Source: Faecalicatena faecalis (GTDB lineage: Bacteria > Bacillota > Clostridia > Lachnospirales > Lachnospiraceae). Taken from it: 64,000 nucleotides of DNA. Within the stretch, counting starts at the first letter, position 1. The number at the start of each line of letters is the position of its first letter. Of the stretch, positions 17,677-26,452 are shown one piece after another. Made by a program: the position numbers and the translations under genes. The stretch is from positions 248,001 through 312,000 of the forward strand of contig NZ_JABACJ020000001.1 in assembly GCF_012524165.2 (NCBI RefSeq). Reading direction: 5' to 3'. The notes beneath the pieces are model-generated. The model saw only the letters and a program-made list of their open reading frames with translations. It did not search any database and had not been told where the DNA came from.

Positions 17677-18348
17677 ATGAAATTCAGACATGAGTGGAAG
17701 CATGAGATTCATGTTTCAGATATGATCACACTTCGCCAGCGGCTTCGCGCCGTGGCAGATATGGATGTACACGCGGTAAACGGACGGTATGAGATCAGGA
17801 GCCTGTATTTTGATAACCTCTCAGACAAGGTCCTCCGGGAAAAGCTGGACGGAGTGAACGCAAGGGAAAAGTTTCGTATCCGCTTTTATAATGGGGATAC
17901 TTCTCTGATACATCTGGAAAAGAAGAGTAAGTTAAATGGTCTTTGCAGTAAGGAAAGCACGACTCTGACAAAGGAAGAAGCGCAGGCAATTGTGGAAGGA
18001 CGCTGTAACTGGATGATGGACAGTGACCGGGAACTGGTCCGGGAATTGTATTTAAAAATGCGTTTCCAGGGGCTGATGCCGAGGACAATCGTGGATTATA
18101 CGAGAGAGCCGTTCGTATATGCGCCGGGAAATGTCAGAGTTACGATGGATTACAATATACGCACGGGGATGCAATGTACGGATTTCCTGAATCCGGATTG
18201 TGTGATGGTCCCGGCAGGGGATGCTCAGATCATACTGGAGGTGAAGTGGGATGAATTCCTGCCTTCCATCATCCGGGATGCGGTACAGCTTGAGGGACGG
18301 CGCACATCGGCGTTTTCAAAATATGCGGCATGTCGTATCTATGGCTGA
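17677..18348 (+). CDS. VTC-domain polyphosphate polymerase
   Basis: Single-domain VTC protein (223 aa), related to the catalytic tunnel domain of yeast Vtc4, which makes polyphosphate from ATP. Basic and acidic tunnel residues are visible in order: FRHEWKHEI, the YEIRSLYFDN strand, REKFRIRFYNG, HLEKKSK, VDYTREPF and the terminal LEVKWDEFLP. It has no SPX domain or membrane segment of its own. The next gene encodes a membrane protein that could couple synthesis to translocation. A GAAAGGAGA site precedes the ATG. VTC, DUF4956 and CotH genes are known to cluster in clostridia. Polymerase activity here is inferred from family. Confidence 0.85.
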   Translation: MKFRHEWKHEIHVSDMITLRQRLRAVADMDVHAVNGRYEIRSLYFDNLSDKVLREKLDGVNAREKFRIRFYNGDTSLIHLEKKSKLNGLCSKESTTLTKEEAQAIVEGRCNWMMDSDRELVRELYLKMRFQGLMPRTIVDYTREPFVYAPGNVRVTMDYNIRTGMQCTDFLNPDCVMVPAGDAQIILEVKWDEFLPSIIRDAVQLEGRRTSAFSKYAACRIYG

Positions 18349-18473
18349 TAAGAATTAGAAAAATGGCATGATTTATCAAACTGGATATGCCAGGCTACCT
18401 GCAAATTGAGCAGTCCAGTCATATCAGGAAATCTGATGTAAAATGAAGAATGAAAGAAAAAGGAGAAGAAAAA

Positions 18474-19145
18474 ATGACTTTTAATGATGTGTTTAAATCT
18501 AGTTTTCTTGAAAATATAGGAAGTGTGAGCATTCTGGATATGCTGATCGCTCTGGTGCTTGCATTTGGGCTTGGGATGTTTATCTTTTTCGTTTACAAAA
18601 AAACGTTTTCTGGGGTGATGTATTCCTCCAGTTTTGGCGTAACTCTGATTGCCCTGACAATGATCACAACCGTTGTGATCCTGGCTGTGACATCGAATGT
18701 TGTCCTGTCCCTTGGTATGGTCGGCGCGCTGTCTATCGTACGTTTTAGGACGGCGATAAAGGAGCCGCTGGATATTGCATTTCTGTTCTGGTCTATTGCA
18801 GTGGGAATCGTGCTGGCAGCAGGGATGATTCCTCTGGCTGTGATCGGCAGTGTTGTGATCGGTGTGATTCTGCTGGTGTTTGTGAACAAGAAGAGCCATC
18901 TGAATCCTTATATTGTTGTGATTCAGTGTGAAGATCATGACAGCGAAGTAAAGGCGAGAGAATTTCTGAAAAAAGAAGTGCAGAAATGTGTGGTGAAGAG
19001 CAAAACCGTACAGAAAGGGCGTGTGGAGCTGAATCTGGAGATCCGTATGAAAGAAGAGAATACGGATTTTGTAAATATCCTTTCCGAGATGGATGGGGTG
19101 AACAGTGCGGTACTGGTTAGCTACAATGGGGAATATATGGGATAA
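18474..19145 (+). CDS. DUF4956 membrane protein
   Basis: Membrane protein of about 223 aa. ATG 18474 is preferred over ATG 18450 because AGGAG lies 8 nt upstream. Hydrophobic helices occur at about 20-42, 50-75, 78-95 and 105-145, with the conserved loop LGMVGALSIVRFRTAIKEP between them. A cytoplasmic C-terminal domain of about 75 residues follows (ANNK-poor, charged, ferredoxin-like length). The helix-loop pattern resembles MgtC-type proteins, but no function is established. Constant linkage to VTC polymerases suggests a channel or regulator for polyphosphate. It lies between the VTC and CotH genes with short gaps. Confidence 0.8.
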   Translation: MTFNDVFKSSFLENIGSVSILDMLIALVLAFGLGMFIFFVYKKTFSGVMYSSSFGVTLIALTMITTVVILAVTSNVVLSLGMVGALSIVRFRTAIKEPLDIAFLFWSIAVGIVLAAGMIPLAVIGSVVIGVILLVFVNKKSHLNPYIVVIQCEDHDSEVKAREFLKKEVQKCVVKSKTVQKGRVELNLEIRMKEENTDFVNILSEMDGVNSAVLVSYNGEYMG

Positions 19146-19154
19146 GGAGGCATT

Positions 19155-21179
19155 ATGTCAACAAGCAGGCACATTGATAAAATATGCTGTGCCGTCCTGA
19201 TTTTTGTGCTGGTCCTGACAGGAGTATTCTGCAATGCAAAAGCTCTGGGAGTCGAGACGATGGCAACTACTGCCGGGTATGAAGCGAAGCTGTTTGACAC
19301 ATCAAACGTACATACCATTAATATTGTGATGGATGACTGGGATGAATTTCTGGATTCCTGTGAGAACGAGGAATATGCCGTATGCTCCGTGGTCATAGAT
19401 AATGAGGCATATAAAAACGTGGGAATCCGTGCAAAAGGCAACACTTCGCTCAGTTCAGTGGCAGCATATGGAAATGACAGGTACAGCTTTAAGATAGAAT
19501 TTGACCACTATGACGATACAAAGAATTATTATGGGCTGGATAAGCTAAGTCTCAATAATATCATTCAGGATAATACGTATATGAAAGATTACCTCTCCTA
19601 TCAGATGATGGGATATTTTGGGGTGGATGCCCCGCTGTGCAGCTATACGTATATTACGGTGAATGGCGAGGACTGGGGGCTGTATCTTGCGGTGGAAGGC
19701 GTGGAAGACAGCTTTCTGGAGCGGAATTATGGCAGTGATTCCGGAGAACTCTATAAGCCGGACAGCATGAGCATGGGCGGCGGTCGTGGGAATGGCGGAG
19801 AGTTCGATATGGAGGAGTTCAAGGAGAAATTCGGGGACGGGGAATCGGATGAGAGTGCCGAGGCCGGAAGCAGTGATGGGGCAGAGAAGAGTCTCCAGAA
19901 GGACAGTGGCAGAACAGCAGAAGAGAGTAGCCAGGAAAATGCAGAGGGAAATATAGAGGCAGATGAAAATGAGGACTCCGTATCCGGTATGCAGCGCCCT
20001 GGAAGGGGAAATTTCCCGGGAAATGGAACGACCACAGAAGGCGAAAACGTTCCAGGAAATGGGGAGATGAAAGAAGGAGATAACATTTCTGAAAATGGAG
20101 AGATGCCAGAAGACGGAGCATTCCCGGAGATGGGGGAGCCGCCTGAGGATGGTACATTTCCGGAAATGGGTGAGCCGCCTGAGGATGGTACATTTCCGGA
20201 GATGGGAGTGCCGCCTGAGGATGGTACATTCCCGGAGATGGGTAAACCGCCCCAGGATCAGGAGATGCCGGACGGTGGTGCCTTCCCGGCCAATGGCGGT
20301 ATGGGAGGCGGAAGAGGCATGGGCAGTGATGACGTGTCCCTGATTTATTCGGATGATGATTTTGACAGCTACAGTAATATTTTTGAGAATGCCAAAACAA
20401 AAATTTCGGATACGGATAAGACCCGCCTGATCGAATCTCTGAAAATACTGAATGAAGGTGAGGATATTGAAAGCGTCGTGGACGTGGATGAAGTACTGCG
20501 CTATTTTGTTGTTCACAATTTTGTTTGTAATTTTGACAGTTACACCGGTTCAATGATTCATAATTATTACTTATATGAAAAGGATGGCGTCATGTCCATG
20601 ATTCCCTGGGATTACAATCTTGCTTTCGGCGGATTCATGTCAGGTTCGGACGCAGACTCCCTGGTGAACTATCCGATCGATACCCCGGTGTCAGGAGGCA
20701 CTGTGGATTCAAGACCTATGCTGGCATGGATTTTCAATCAAGAGGAATATACAGAGATGTACCATGAGTACTTCGCGGACTTTATTTCTGAGTATTTTGA
20801 CAGCGGTTATTTCGAGGAAATGATTGATTCCGTTTCGGAGATGATCGCTCCTTATGTAGAAAAAGATCCGACGAAGTTCTGTACCTATGAAGAGTTCGAG
20901 GAAGGTGTTTCCACCCTGAAAGAATTCTGCCTGCTCCGTGCCAAAAGCGTGACAGGACAGTTGGACGGCTCGATTCCTTCCACGTCAGACGCACAGAAGG
21001 AAGATGAAAGCACACTGATCGATGCCAGCGGTATTACGATTTCTGCGATGGGGAGCATGGGGAATACCATGGGAAAGGGAGGCAGAAATAATGAATCCCG
21101 CGAAGAGCACATTCAGCAGAATATACCTGCAGGAGGCAATGCTCAGCAGAATATACCTGCAGGAGACAACGCTCAGTAA
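19155..21179 (+). CDS. Exported CotH-family protein kinase with acidic repeat region
   Basis: CotH-kinase family protein (674 aa). The N-terminal hydrophobic segment (about residues 10-30) acts as a signal or anchor, so the kinase is outside the membrane. The CotH fold is split. The first part (about 45-215) carries GIRAKGNTS, FDHYDDTKNYYGLDKLSLNN and the lysine region. The second (about 395-600) carries HNYYLYEKDG and the metal-binding IPWDYNLAFGG. Between them is a 180-residue Glu/Gly/Pro-rich insert including four 12-residue PPEDGTFPEMG-type repeats; the C-terminus repeats QQNIPAG. CotH in Bacillus phosphorylates spore-coat proteins. Linkage to a polyphosphate polymerase and a two-component system points to an envelope role, but this is inference. 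Confidence 0.85.
   Translation: MSTSRHIDKICCAVLIFVLVLTGVFCNAKALGVETMATTAGYEAKLFDTSNVHTINIVMDDWDEFLDSCENEEYAVCSVVIDNEAYKNVGIRAKGNTSLSSVAAYGNDRYSFKIEFDHYDDTKNYYGLDKLSLNNIIQDNTYMKDYLSYQMMGYFGVDAPLCSYTYITVNGEDWGLYLAVEGVEDSFLERNYGSDSGELYKPDSMSMGGGRGNGGEFDMEEFKEKFGDGESDESAEAGSSDGAEKSLQKDSGRTAEESSQENAEGNIEADENEDSVSGMQRPGRGNFPGNGTTTEGENVPGNGEMKEGDNISENGEMPEDGAFPEMGEPPEDGTFPEMGEPPEDGTFPEMGVPPEDGTFPEMGKPPQDQEMPDGGAFPANGGMGGGRGMGSDDVSLIYSDDDFDSYSNIFENAKTKISDTDKTRLIESLKILNEGEDIESVVDVDEVLRYFVVHNFVCNFDSYTGSMIHNYYLYEKDGVMSMIPWDYNLAFGGFMSGSDADSLVNYPIDTPVSGGTVDSRPMLAWIFNQEEYTEMYHEYFADFISEYFDSGYFEEMIDSVSEMIAPYVEKDPTKFCTYEEFEEGVSTLKEFCLLRAKSVTGQLDGSIPSTSDAQKEDESTLIDASGITISAMGSMGNTMGKGGRNNESREEHIQQNIPAGGNAQQNIPAGDNAQ
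20119..20262 (+). repeat. 36-bp tandem repeat inside the CotH gene
   Basis: Four adjoining 36-bp units (20119, 20155, 20191, 20227), nearly identical except the last. They encode 12-residue steps of the FPEMGEPPEDGT type in the insert between the two kinase halves. Copy number could vary between strains. Confidence 0.9.
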
Positions 21180-21264
21180 AATATTTTTTCAGGAAATCAT
21201 GTTCAGTAAAATGTGATTGAGATAATGAATCGGCAGACAATATGGAAACTTCAATAAAATTCTC

Positions 21265-21293
21265 TTGTATTTTACAGGCAGAGGGTGTACAAT
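21265..21293 (+). promoter_or_regulatory. Promoter of thiamine salvage operon
   Basis: TTGTAT (21265-21270), 17-nt spacer, TACAAT (21288-21293), immediately upstream of the TPP riboswitch. Confidence 0.7.
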
Positions 21294-21310
21294 AACCTAC
21301 GAAAATTAAA

Positions 21311-21397
21311 TAGCGGGGAGCTTGTATGACAGGCTGAGAGGAAGGTATGACCTTCGACCCATAACCTGATTTGGATAATGCCAACGTAGGGAAACGG
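21311..21397 (+). promoter_or_regulatory. TPP riboswitch (THI-box)
   Basis: Conserved elements occur in order: GCGGGGAGC, GGCTGAGAGG, GACCCATAACCTGAT, GGATAATGCCAACGTAGGGAA. This is the full thiamine-pyrophosphate aptamer. A terminator hairpin 20 nt downstream shows control by premature termination when TPP is bound, switching off the thiW-cytX operon. Confidence 0.97.
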
Positions 21398-21416
21398 AAA
21401 ATTTATTGATTTTAAT

Positions 21417-21450
21417 GGGAAGTTACTACATTTGGTAACTTCCCTTTTTT
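21417..21450 (+). terminator. Riboswitch-controlled terminator
   Basis: GGGAAGTTAC/GTAACTTCCC 10-bp stem with 8-nt loop and six T residues. It is the expression platform of the TPP riboswitch. Confidence 0.92.
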
Positions 21451-21499
21451 CGTGCTCTGAAAAACCTTATCCAATCTGAAGCATAAGGAGGACTTGTAA

Positions 21500-22030
21500 A
21501 TGAAAGAAAATCAACTCAAGATGAACCAAAGTGTTCATTGCAGAACCAAAAAAATGGTACTGACAGCCATGTTTGCCTGTCTGGCGTTTGTGCTCAACAC
21601 ATTCGTCTACTTTCCGGCGATGGCTCCGTTCCAGCACTTTGTAGATGTACTGGCAGCGGTTTTTTTAGGCCCCTGGTATGCCTGCGCAGCCGCTTTCCTG
21701 TGCGGTGTCATGCGTATGCTCTCCGGGCGTACGATCCAGGCAGTTGCAGGTGCGGTATTCGGACCGATTATAGGCGGCCTTCTTTACCGCAGGACAGGCA
21801 GTTTTGTGATGACATTTATCGGAGAGGTAGTCGGCACCGGTTTTGTGGGGGCGATGGTATCCTATCCATTGATGAAGCTGTTCTATGGGCTGGATGCACA
21901 GTCGCCGTTCTATTATATTCCATTTTATACACCTGCCGCTGTCGTGGGCGCAGGAATGGGCGTTGCAGTGTTGCTGACACTGAGGAAGACAAGGCTTCTG
22001 GAACGCATGAAAAATGAACTGAATGTGTAA
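21500..22030 (+). CDS. thiW: ThiW, ECF-type thiazole transporter S component
   Basis: Integral membrane substrate-binding (S) component of an energy-coupling-factor transporter (176 aa), assigned by family and TPP control to uptake of the thiazole precursor hydroxyethylthiazole. About five helices are visible, with family segments LAFVLNTFVYFPAMAPFQHF, GVMRMLSGRTIQ and GEVVGTGFVGA. The ECF ATPases and T component are not in the window and are presumably shared. First gene after the TPP riboswitch, followed by the thiazole kinase thiM. Confidence 0.9.
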   Translation: MKENQLKMNQSVHCRTKKMVLTAMFACLAFVLNTFVYFPAMAPFQHFVDVLAAVFLGPWYACAAAFLCGVMRMLSGRTIQAVAGAVFGPIIGGLLYRRTGSFVMTFIGEVVGTGFVGAMVSYPLMKLFYGLDAQSPFYYIPFYTPAAVVGAGMGVAVLLTLRKTRLLERMKNELNV

Positions 22031-22156
22031 AACGCTATACATGCATATTGAACTGAATGTATGAAGATAGAATACGTGGAAACAGACCGTATAAAAGAAA
22101 ACGAACGCACAAAGCAAATATGAAAATATTTTACAAAAGAAAGAAGGGAAAGTAAG

Positions 22157-22987
22157 ATGATTCATTTTAAAGAGGCAATGGCGGGAATCAGGAAGGAAGC
22201 GCCTCTTGTCCAGTGCATCACAAATTTTGTGACAGTTAATGACTGTGCCAACATCATCCTGGCAGCAGGCGGCTCGCCCTCTATGGCGCACGATATCCGG
22301 GAAGTTGAGGAAGCCGTGGAGGGAGTTCAGGCTCTCGTATGCAACATGGGTGCAATCGAGGATACAGAGGCCATGGTACTTGCGGGAAAGCGGGCGAACC
22401 AATTGGGCAAACCGGTAGTGCTTGACCCCGTGGCAGCAGGCGGAACACAGCTCAGGCGTGATGCTGCCGCACGTCTGCTTCATGAGGTACATTTTTCTGT
22501 GATCCGGGGAAATGCATCCGAGATCCGCAGTCTCGCCGGAGGACAGGCAGCAGGAAGCGGAGTAGACGTGAGTGTATCGGATGTGATCACAGAGGATAAC
22601 CTGATGGAAAATATAGAACTGGTCCGGCAGTTTGCGCAGCGCATAAAAACGGTGATTGCCGTATCCGGGAAAATGGATGTGATTTCAGATGGAACACGTA
22701 CGGTGGTCATCCATAATGGCTGCCCTATGATGTCCAGAATCACAGGCAGCGGCTGTATGCTGACCTCTCTGATCGGTGCCTTCTGCGGTGCCCTGCCTGG
22801 GGATTCATTTACGGCAGCCGTAACTGCCACGGCAGCCATGGGTGTTTGTGGGGAGATTGCAGAGCAGCAGCGTCTGCAGAAAGGGACTGGAAATGCAACA
22901 TTCCGTACGGACCTGATTGATGCAGTTTTCAATTTAACAGAAGAACAATTAATGGAGGGAATTCAATATGAAATTTACGAAGGATGA
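22157..22987 (+). CDS. thiM: Hydroxyethylthiazole kinase ThiM
   Basis: ATP-dependent kinase (276 aa) that phosphorylates 4-methyl-5-(2-hydroxyethyl)thiazole for coupling by ThiE. Ribokinase-like fold with N-terminal QCITNFVTVNDCANI, substrate loop GGSPSMA, KPVVLDPVAAGGT and the catalytic anion hole ITGSGCML. AAGAAGGGAAAG precedes the start. Its last 20 nt overlap thiE. Together with thiW it makes a thiazole uptake and salvage module. Confidence 0.96.
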   Translation: MIHFKEAMAGIRKEAPLVQCITNFVTVNDCANIILAAGGSPSMAHDIREVEEAVEGVQALVCNMGAIEDTEAMVLAGKRANQLGKPVVLDPVAAGGTQLRRDAAARLLHEVHFSVIRGNASEIRSLAGGQAAGSGVDVSVSDVITEDNLMENIELVRQFAQRIKTVIAVSGKMDVISDGTRTVVIHNGCPMMSRITGSGCMLTSLIGAFCGALPGDSFTAAVTATAAMGVCGEIAEQQRLQKGTGNATFRTDLIDAVFNLTEEQLMEGIQYEIYEG

Positions 22988-23630
22988 GATACGAAGATCA
23001 ATGCTTTTATATGCGGTAACTGACCGGATGTGGCTGAAAGAAGGGGAGACCTTATACTCAGTGTGCAAAGATGTGCTGGAAAATGGGGCTACTTTTCTGC
23101 AGATCAGGGAAAAGGACCTGAATGAGTCTTCCTTTGAGAAGGAAGCGGAGGAACTGCGCAGTTTATGTGAAGAATTCCATGTCCCGTTCGTTGTCAATGA
23201 CAGTGTAGAGATTGCAATGCAATGTAATGCAGACGGGGTACACGTGGGGCAGTCTGATATTAAAGGCCGCGATATCCGCGCGATGATCGGTCCCGATAAA
23301 ATCCTTGGCATCTCGGCAGGGACAGTAGAAGAGGCGGTTGCGGCTGAGAAGTCGGGAGCGGATTACATAGGTGTTGGAGCGGTTTTCGGAACCAGTACCA
23401 AGAAAGATGCACGGAACCTGTCCATGGAAAAACTGCGGGAAATCGTCAATGCAGTGCAGATTCCTGTGGTCGCCATCGGTGGGATCAATGCGTCGAATCT
23501 GATGCAGCTGTCTGGCAGTGGTGTGGACGGTGTGGCAGTAGTTTCTGCGATATTTGCGGCAGAAAATCCGGGAGAGGCCACGGCGCATCTGCTTAAGCTT
23601 GCCGGGGAAATGGCAGGTCAAAATGAATAA
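22968..23630 (+). CDS. thiE: Thiamine-phosphate synthase ThiE
   Basis: Joins hydroxymethylpyrimidine pyrophosphate with thiazole phosphate to form thiamine monophosphate (220 aa TIM barrel). Motifs in order are LLYAVTDR, the diphosphate-binding QIREKDL, VNDSVEIA, ADGVHVGQSD, SAGTVEEAVAAEKSGADYIGVGAVF (only part cited by others), TKKDA, and the phosphate-binding AIGGINASN and GVDGVAVVSAI. It overlaps thiM and the following HAD gene, whose ATG sits over its stop codon. Confidence 0.96.
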   Translation: MKFTKDEIRRSMLLYAVTDRMWLKEGETLYSVCKDVLENGATFLQIREKDLNESSFEKEAEELRSLCEEFHVPFVVNDSVEIAMQCNADGVHVGQSDIKGRDIRAMIGPDKILGISAGTVEEAVAAEKSGADYIGVGAVFGTSTKKDARNLSMEKLREIVNAVQIPVVAIGGINASNLMQLSGSGVDGVAVVSAIFAAENPGEATAHLLKLAGEMAGQNE

Positions 23631-24261
23631 AAAGTACGCTATTTTTGATATGGACGGTACCCTGATCGATTCTATGAAATACTGGCAGTCCTTAGCAGGA
23701 GAGTATTTGAAAACAAAAGGGATCCCCAAGATATCACAGGAGCTTTTTGAGAAAATCAAACCAATGACAATGTCCGAATCTGCAGCCCTGTTTGTCCAAG
23801 AGCTTCATCTGTCCGGCACACCTAAGGCTGTTGAGGAGGAAATGAATCAAATGATGGACCTTCACTATAAGAGTGACATTCCGCTAAAGCCGGGGGTAAA
23901 AGCTTACCTTCACAAGCTTAAGGAAGAGGGGGTATCCATGTGTGTGGCATCTGCCACGGCAGAGCCGCTGATGGAGGCATGTCTGCGCCGTCTTGGAGTT
24001 CTGGATTGTTTTGAATTCCTGATTTCCTGCGAAAGTGTAGGAGCCGGGAAGGACAGGCCGGATGTCTACTATGCGGCAGTAAAAAGGCTGGGCGCAGGTG
24101 TGCAGGACGCAGCCATTTATGAGGACGCGCTTTACGCGGCCAGGACGGCAAAGAGAGAAGGATTTTATGTAGTAGGAATCTATGAAGAGAGTATAGCGTC
24201 CCGTTGGGAGGAAATGAAAGAAATTGCAGACGAAGTAATCCTGGACTGGCGAACAGCTTGA
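23623..24261 (+). CDS. HAD-superfamily phosphatase within the thiamine operon
   Basis: HAD phosphatase of the beta-phosphoglucomutase/phosphatase type (212 aa from ATG 23623, which overlaps the thiE stop as ATGAATAA; longer upstream starts lie inside thiE). FDMDGTLIDS (Asp9 and Asp11), a helical cap, VASAT (motif II), the lysine in AGKDRPDVY and YEDALYAARTAK (motif IV) are present. Coupling to thiE and thiD suggests a thiamine-related job, for example dephosphorylating thiamine monophosphate for pyrophosphokinase or repairing HMP or thiazole phosphates. That role is inferred from context only. Confidence 0.85.
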   Translation: MNKKYAIFDMDGTLIDSMKYWQSLAGEYLKTKGIPKISQELFEKIKPMTMSESAALFVQELHLSGTPKAVEEEMNQMMDLHYKSDIPLKPGVKAYLHKLKEEGVSMCVASATAEPLMEACLRRLGVLDCFEFLISCESVGAGKDRPDVYYAAVKRLGAGVQDAAIYEDALYAARTAKREGFYVVGIYEESIASRWEEMKEIADEVILDWRTA

Positions 24262-24397
24262 TTTACCATAAAAATGTCTGTCAGCGGCAGATTGGGGGCA
24301 CCACCTTCTGTCGCTTAAGAAAAGTAATGCAAAGCAAGAATATTGTAGAAGAAAAATGATGCAAAAAAATTGCAAAAGAAGAAAAGGAGACAACAAG

Positions 24398-25204
24398 ATG
24401 AGAACAGCATTATCAATCGCTGGAAGTGATTCCAGTGGAGGCGCCGGAATTCAAGCAGATTTGAAGACAATGACGATGAATGGTGTTTTTGCCATGAGTG
24501 CGCTCACTGCACTGACGGCACAGAACACGACCGGCGTAACAGCAGTAATGGAGGTCACTCCACAGTTTTTACAGAACCAGATTGACGCAGTATTTGAGGA
24601 TATCCGCCCTGATGCGGTAAAGATCGGAATGGTTGCTTCTTCTGAACTGATCAGGACCATTGCACAGCGGCTGCGTGCATATGAGGCGGCTAATATTGTA
24701 GTTGATCCTGTTATGGCAGCGACCAGCGGCGCACGGCTGATCAAGGAGGAGGCAATCGAGACATTGAAAGAAGAACTACTGCCACTCGCCACAGTTGTCA
24801 CACCGAATATCCCGGAAGCAGAAATCCTGTCCGGTGAAACGATCCATAATGAGGATGGTATGGTGGCAGCCGCCATAAAAATCAGTGAAATGTATCACTG
24901 TGCAGTCCTGTGCAAGGGCGGACATAGTGTGAATGATGCAAATGACTTGCTTTACGTGGATGGAAAGGCAAGATGGTTTACGGGAAGACGGATTGCCACA
25001 TCCAATACCCACGGTACAGGCTGCACCTTATCCAGTGCAATCGCCTCCAATCTGGCCAAAGGATTTGACCTTGAAACTTCTGTACAGCGGGCAAAAGACT
25101 ATATTTCCCGGGCATTGTCTGCTAATCTGGATCTTGGGAAGGGCAGCGGTCCGATGAACCATGCCTTTGATCTGAGTGGTGAATTCGCAAAGGAGGCAGA
25201 GTAA
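24398..25204 (+). CDS. thiD: Hydroxymethylpyrimidine (phosphate) kinase ThiD
   Basis: Phosphorylates 4-amino-5-hydroxymethyl-2-methylpyrimidine and its phosphate for ThiE (268 aa from ATG 24398, with AAAGGAGA 7 nt upstream). Ribokinase-like landmarks: SIAGSDSSGGAGIQADLKT, VVDPVMAATSGA, VTPNIPEAE, CKGGH and the catalytic THGTGCTLSSAI. The preceding 135-nt gap holds only a weak hairpin (GCGGCAGA/TCTGTCGC near 24280-24318). The cytX start lies 2 nt after its stop. Confidence 0.96.
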   Translation: MRTALSIAGSDSSGGAGIQADLKTMTMNGVFAMSALTALTAQNTTGVTAVMEVTPQFLQNQIDAVFEDIRPDAVKIGMVASSELIRTIAQRLRAYEAANIVVDPVMAATSGARLIKEEAIETLKEELLPLATVVTPNIPEAEILSGETIHNEDGMVAAAIKISEMYHCAVLCKGGHSVNDANDLLYVDGKARWFTGRRIATSNTHGTGCTLSSAIASNLAKGFDLETSVQRAKDYISRALSANLDLGKGSGPMNHAFDLSGEFAKEAE

Positions 25205-25205
25205 G

Positions 25206-26375
25206 ATGGAGAAAAGACGCACGTCTGTTTTCGAAAATGGTCTGATCTGGTTTGGCGCAGGAGTCTCCATTGCGGAAATCCTGACGGGGACTTATTTCGC
25301 GCCGCTTGGATTTGGAAAGGGGATTCTTGCAATCCTGATCGGGCATGTCATTGGATGCTGCATGTTATTCTTCTCAGGAATGATCGGCGGCCGCTCACGA
25401 AAAAGTGCAATGGAGACTGTGAAAATCAGTTTTGGGCAGAAGGGAAGCCTGCTGTTCGCCGTCCTGAATATTATACAATTGGTCGGGTGGACTGCTATCA
25501 TGATCTATGATGGTGCTGTGGCTGCCGATGGAATCTGGAAGACGGGCCGTCTGGTCTGGTGCATTGTGATCGGAGGACTGATCGCACTGTGGATTCTGAT
25601 TGGAATTCAGAATCTTGGAAAGATCAATACTGTTGCCATGACGGCACTGTTTGTCCTGACAATCGTCTTGAGCTTTGTGATTTTTGCAGATGGCTCAGTT
25701 GGCGGAGTTTCGGGTGAAGGAATGACCTTCGGGGCAGCTGTGGAGCTTTCTGTTGCTATGCCGTTATCCTGGCTGCCGCTGATCAGTGATTACACCAGGG
25801 AGGCGGAATCTCCTTTCAAGGCAACTGCTGTAAGCGTGATCGTCTATGGAGTTGTCAGCTGCTGGATGTATGTGATTGGTATGGGAGCCGCTATTTTTAC
25901 TGGGGAATCTGATATCGCTCAGATCCTTGTTAAAGCAGGGCTTGGAGTGGCAGGCCTGATCATCATCGTATTTTCCACAGTGACGACCACCTTTCTGGAC
26001 GCCTACTCCGCAGGTGTGTCCAGCGAGACTGTGTTTGCAAAGATCAATGGAAAATGGTTCGCAGTCGGCGCAGCAGTGCTTGGAACCATCGGTGCAGTTC
26101 TGTTTCGGATGGATGATATCACGGATTTCCTCTATCTGATCGGATCGGTATTTGCACCGATGATCGCAATTCAGATTGCGGATTACTTCATATTAAAAGA
26201 GGATCACAGCGGCAGGAATGTCCATGTGCAGAATCTGGTTATATGGGTGATTGGGTTTGCTGTGTACCGGATGCTGATGAAAGTAGATATCATTGTAGGA
26301 AACACATTGCCGGATATGGCCATTACGATTCTGATCTGTATTTTAGCAGAGAAAGTAAAAAGAGCTCATAAATAA
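25206..26375 (+). CDS. cytX: CytX, putative hydroxymethylpyrimidine permease
   Basis: NCS1 nucleobase:cation symporter of the CytX group (389 aa, about 12 hydrophobic segments). By family and TPP-riboswitch context it imports the thiamine pyrimidine precursor. Landmarks include WFGAGVSIAEILTGTYFAPLG, GWTAIMIYDGA and PLSWLPLISDYTRE. GGAGG occurs about 10 nt before ATG 25206. It ends the operon, which thus salvages both thiamine halves and contains no thiC or thiG for de novo synthesis in this window. A second, distinct NCS1 permease lies at 49367. Confidence 0.92.
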   Translation: MEKRRTSVFENGLIWFGAGVSIAEILTGTYFAPLGFGKGILAILIGHVIGCCMLFFSGMIGGRSRKSAMETVKISFGQKGSLLFAVLNIIQLVGWTAIMIYDGAVAADGIWKTGRLVWCIVIGGLIALWILIGIQNLGKINTVAMTALFVLTIVLSFVIFADGSVGGVSGEGMTFGAAVELSVAMPLSWLPLISDYTREAESPFKATAVSVIVYGVVSCWMYVIGMGAAIFTGESDIAQILVKAGLGVAGLIIIVFSTVTTTFLDAYSAGVSSETVFAKINGKWFAVGAAVLGTIGAVLFRMDDITDFLYLIGSVFAPMIAIQIADYFILKEDHSGRNVHVQNLVIWVIGFAVYRMLMKVDIIVGNTLPDMAITILICILAEKVKRAHK

Positions 26376-26452
26376 ATGATAAAAGGAAGAAACTGCCTGC
26401 AGCCATGCAAGCTTGATTCCGCTAAAACCGCTTCATCTCGCTTCGGCTAAAC

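Noticed and set aside
17483..17680. 65-codon plus-strand frame before the VTC gene
   Set aside because: Overlaps the two-component terminator and the VTC promoter and has no coding character.
18339..18938. 199-codon minus-strand frame opposite the DUF4956 gene
   Set aside because: His/Gln/Asn-rich antisense product of a membrane-protein gene; no start signal.
19545..20553. Long minus-strand open frames (323 and 244 codons) opposite the CotH gene
   Set aside because: They mirror the Glu/Gly/Pro-rich repeats of CotH in antisense, have no ribosome binding site and look like no protein family.
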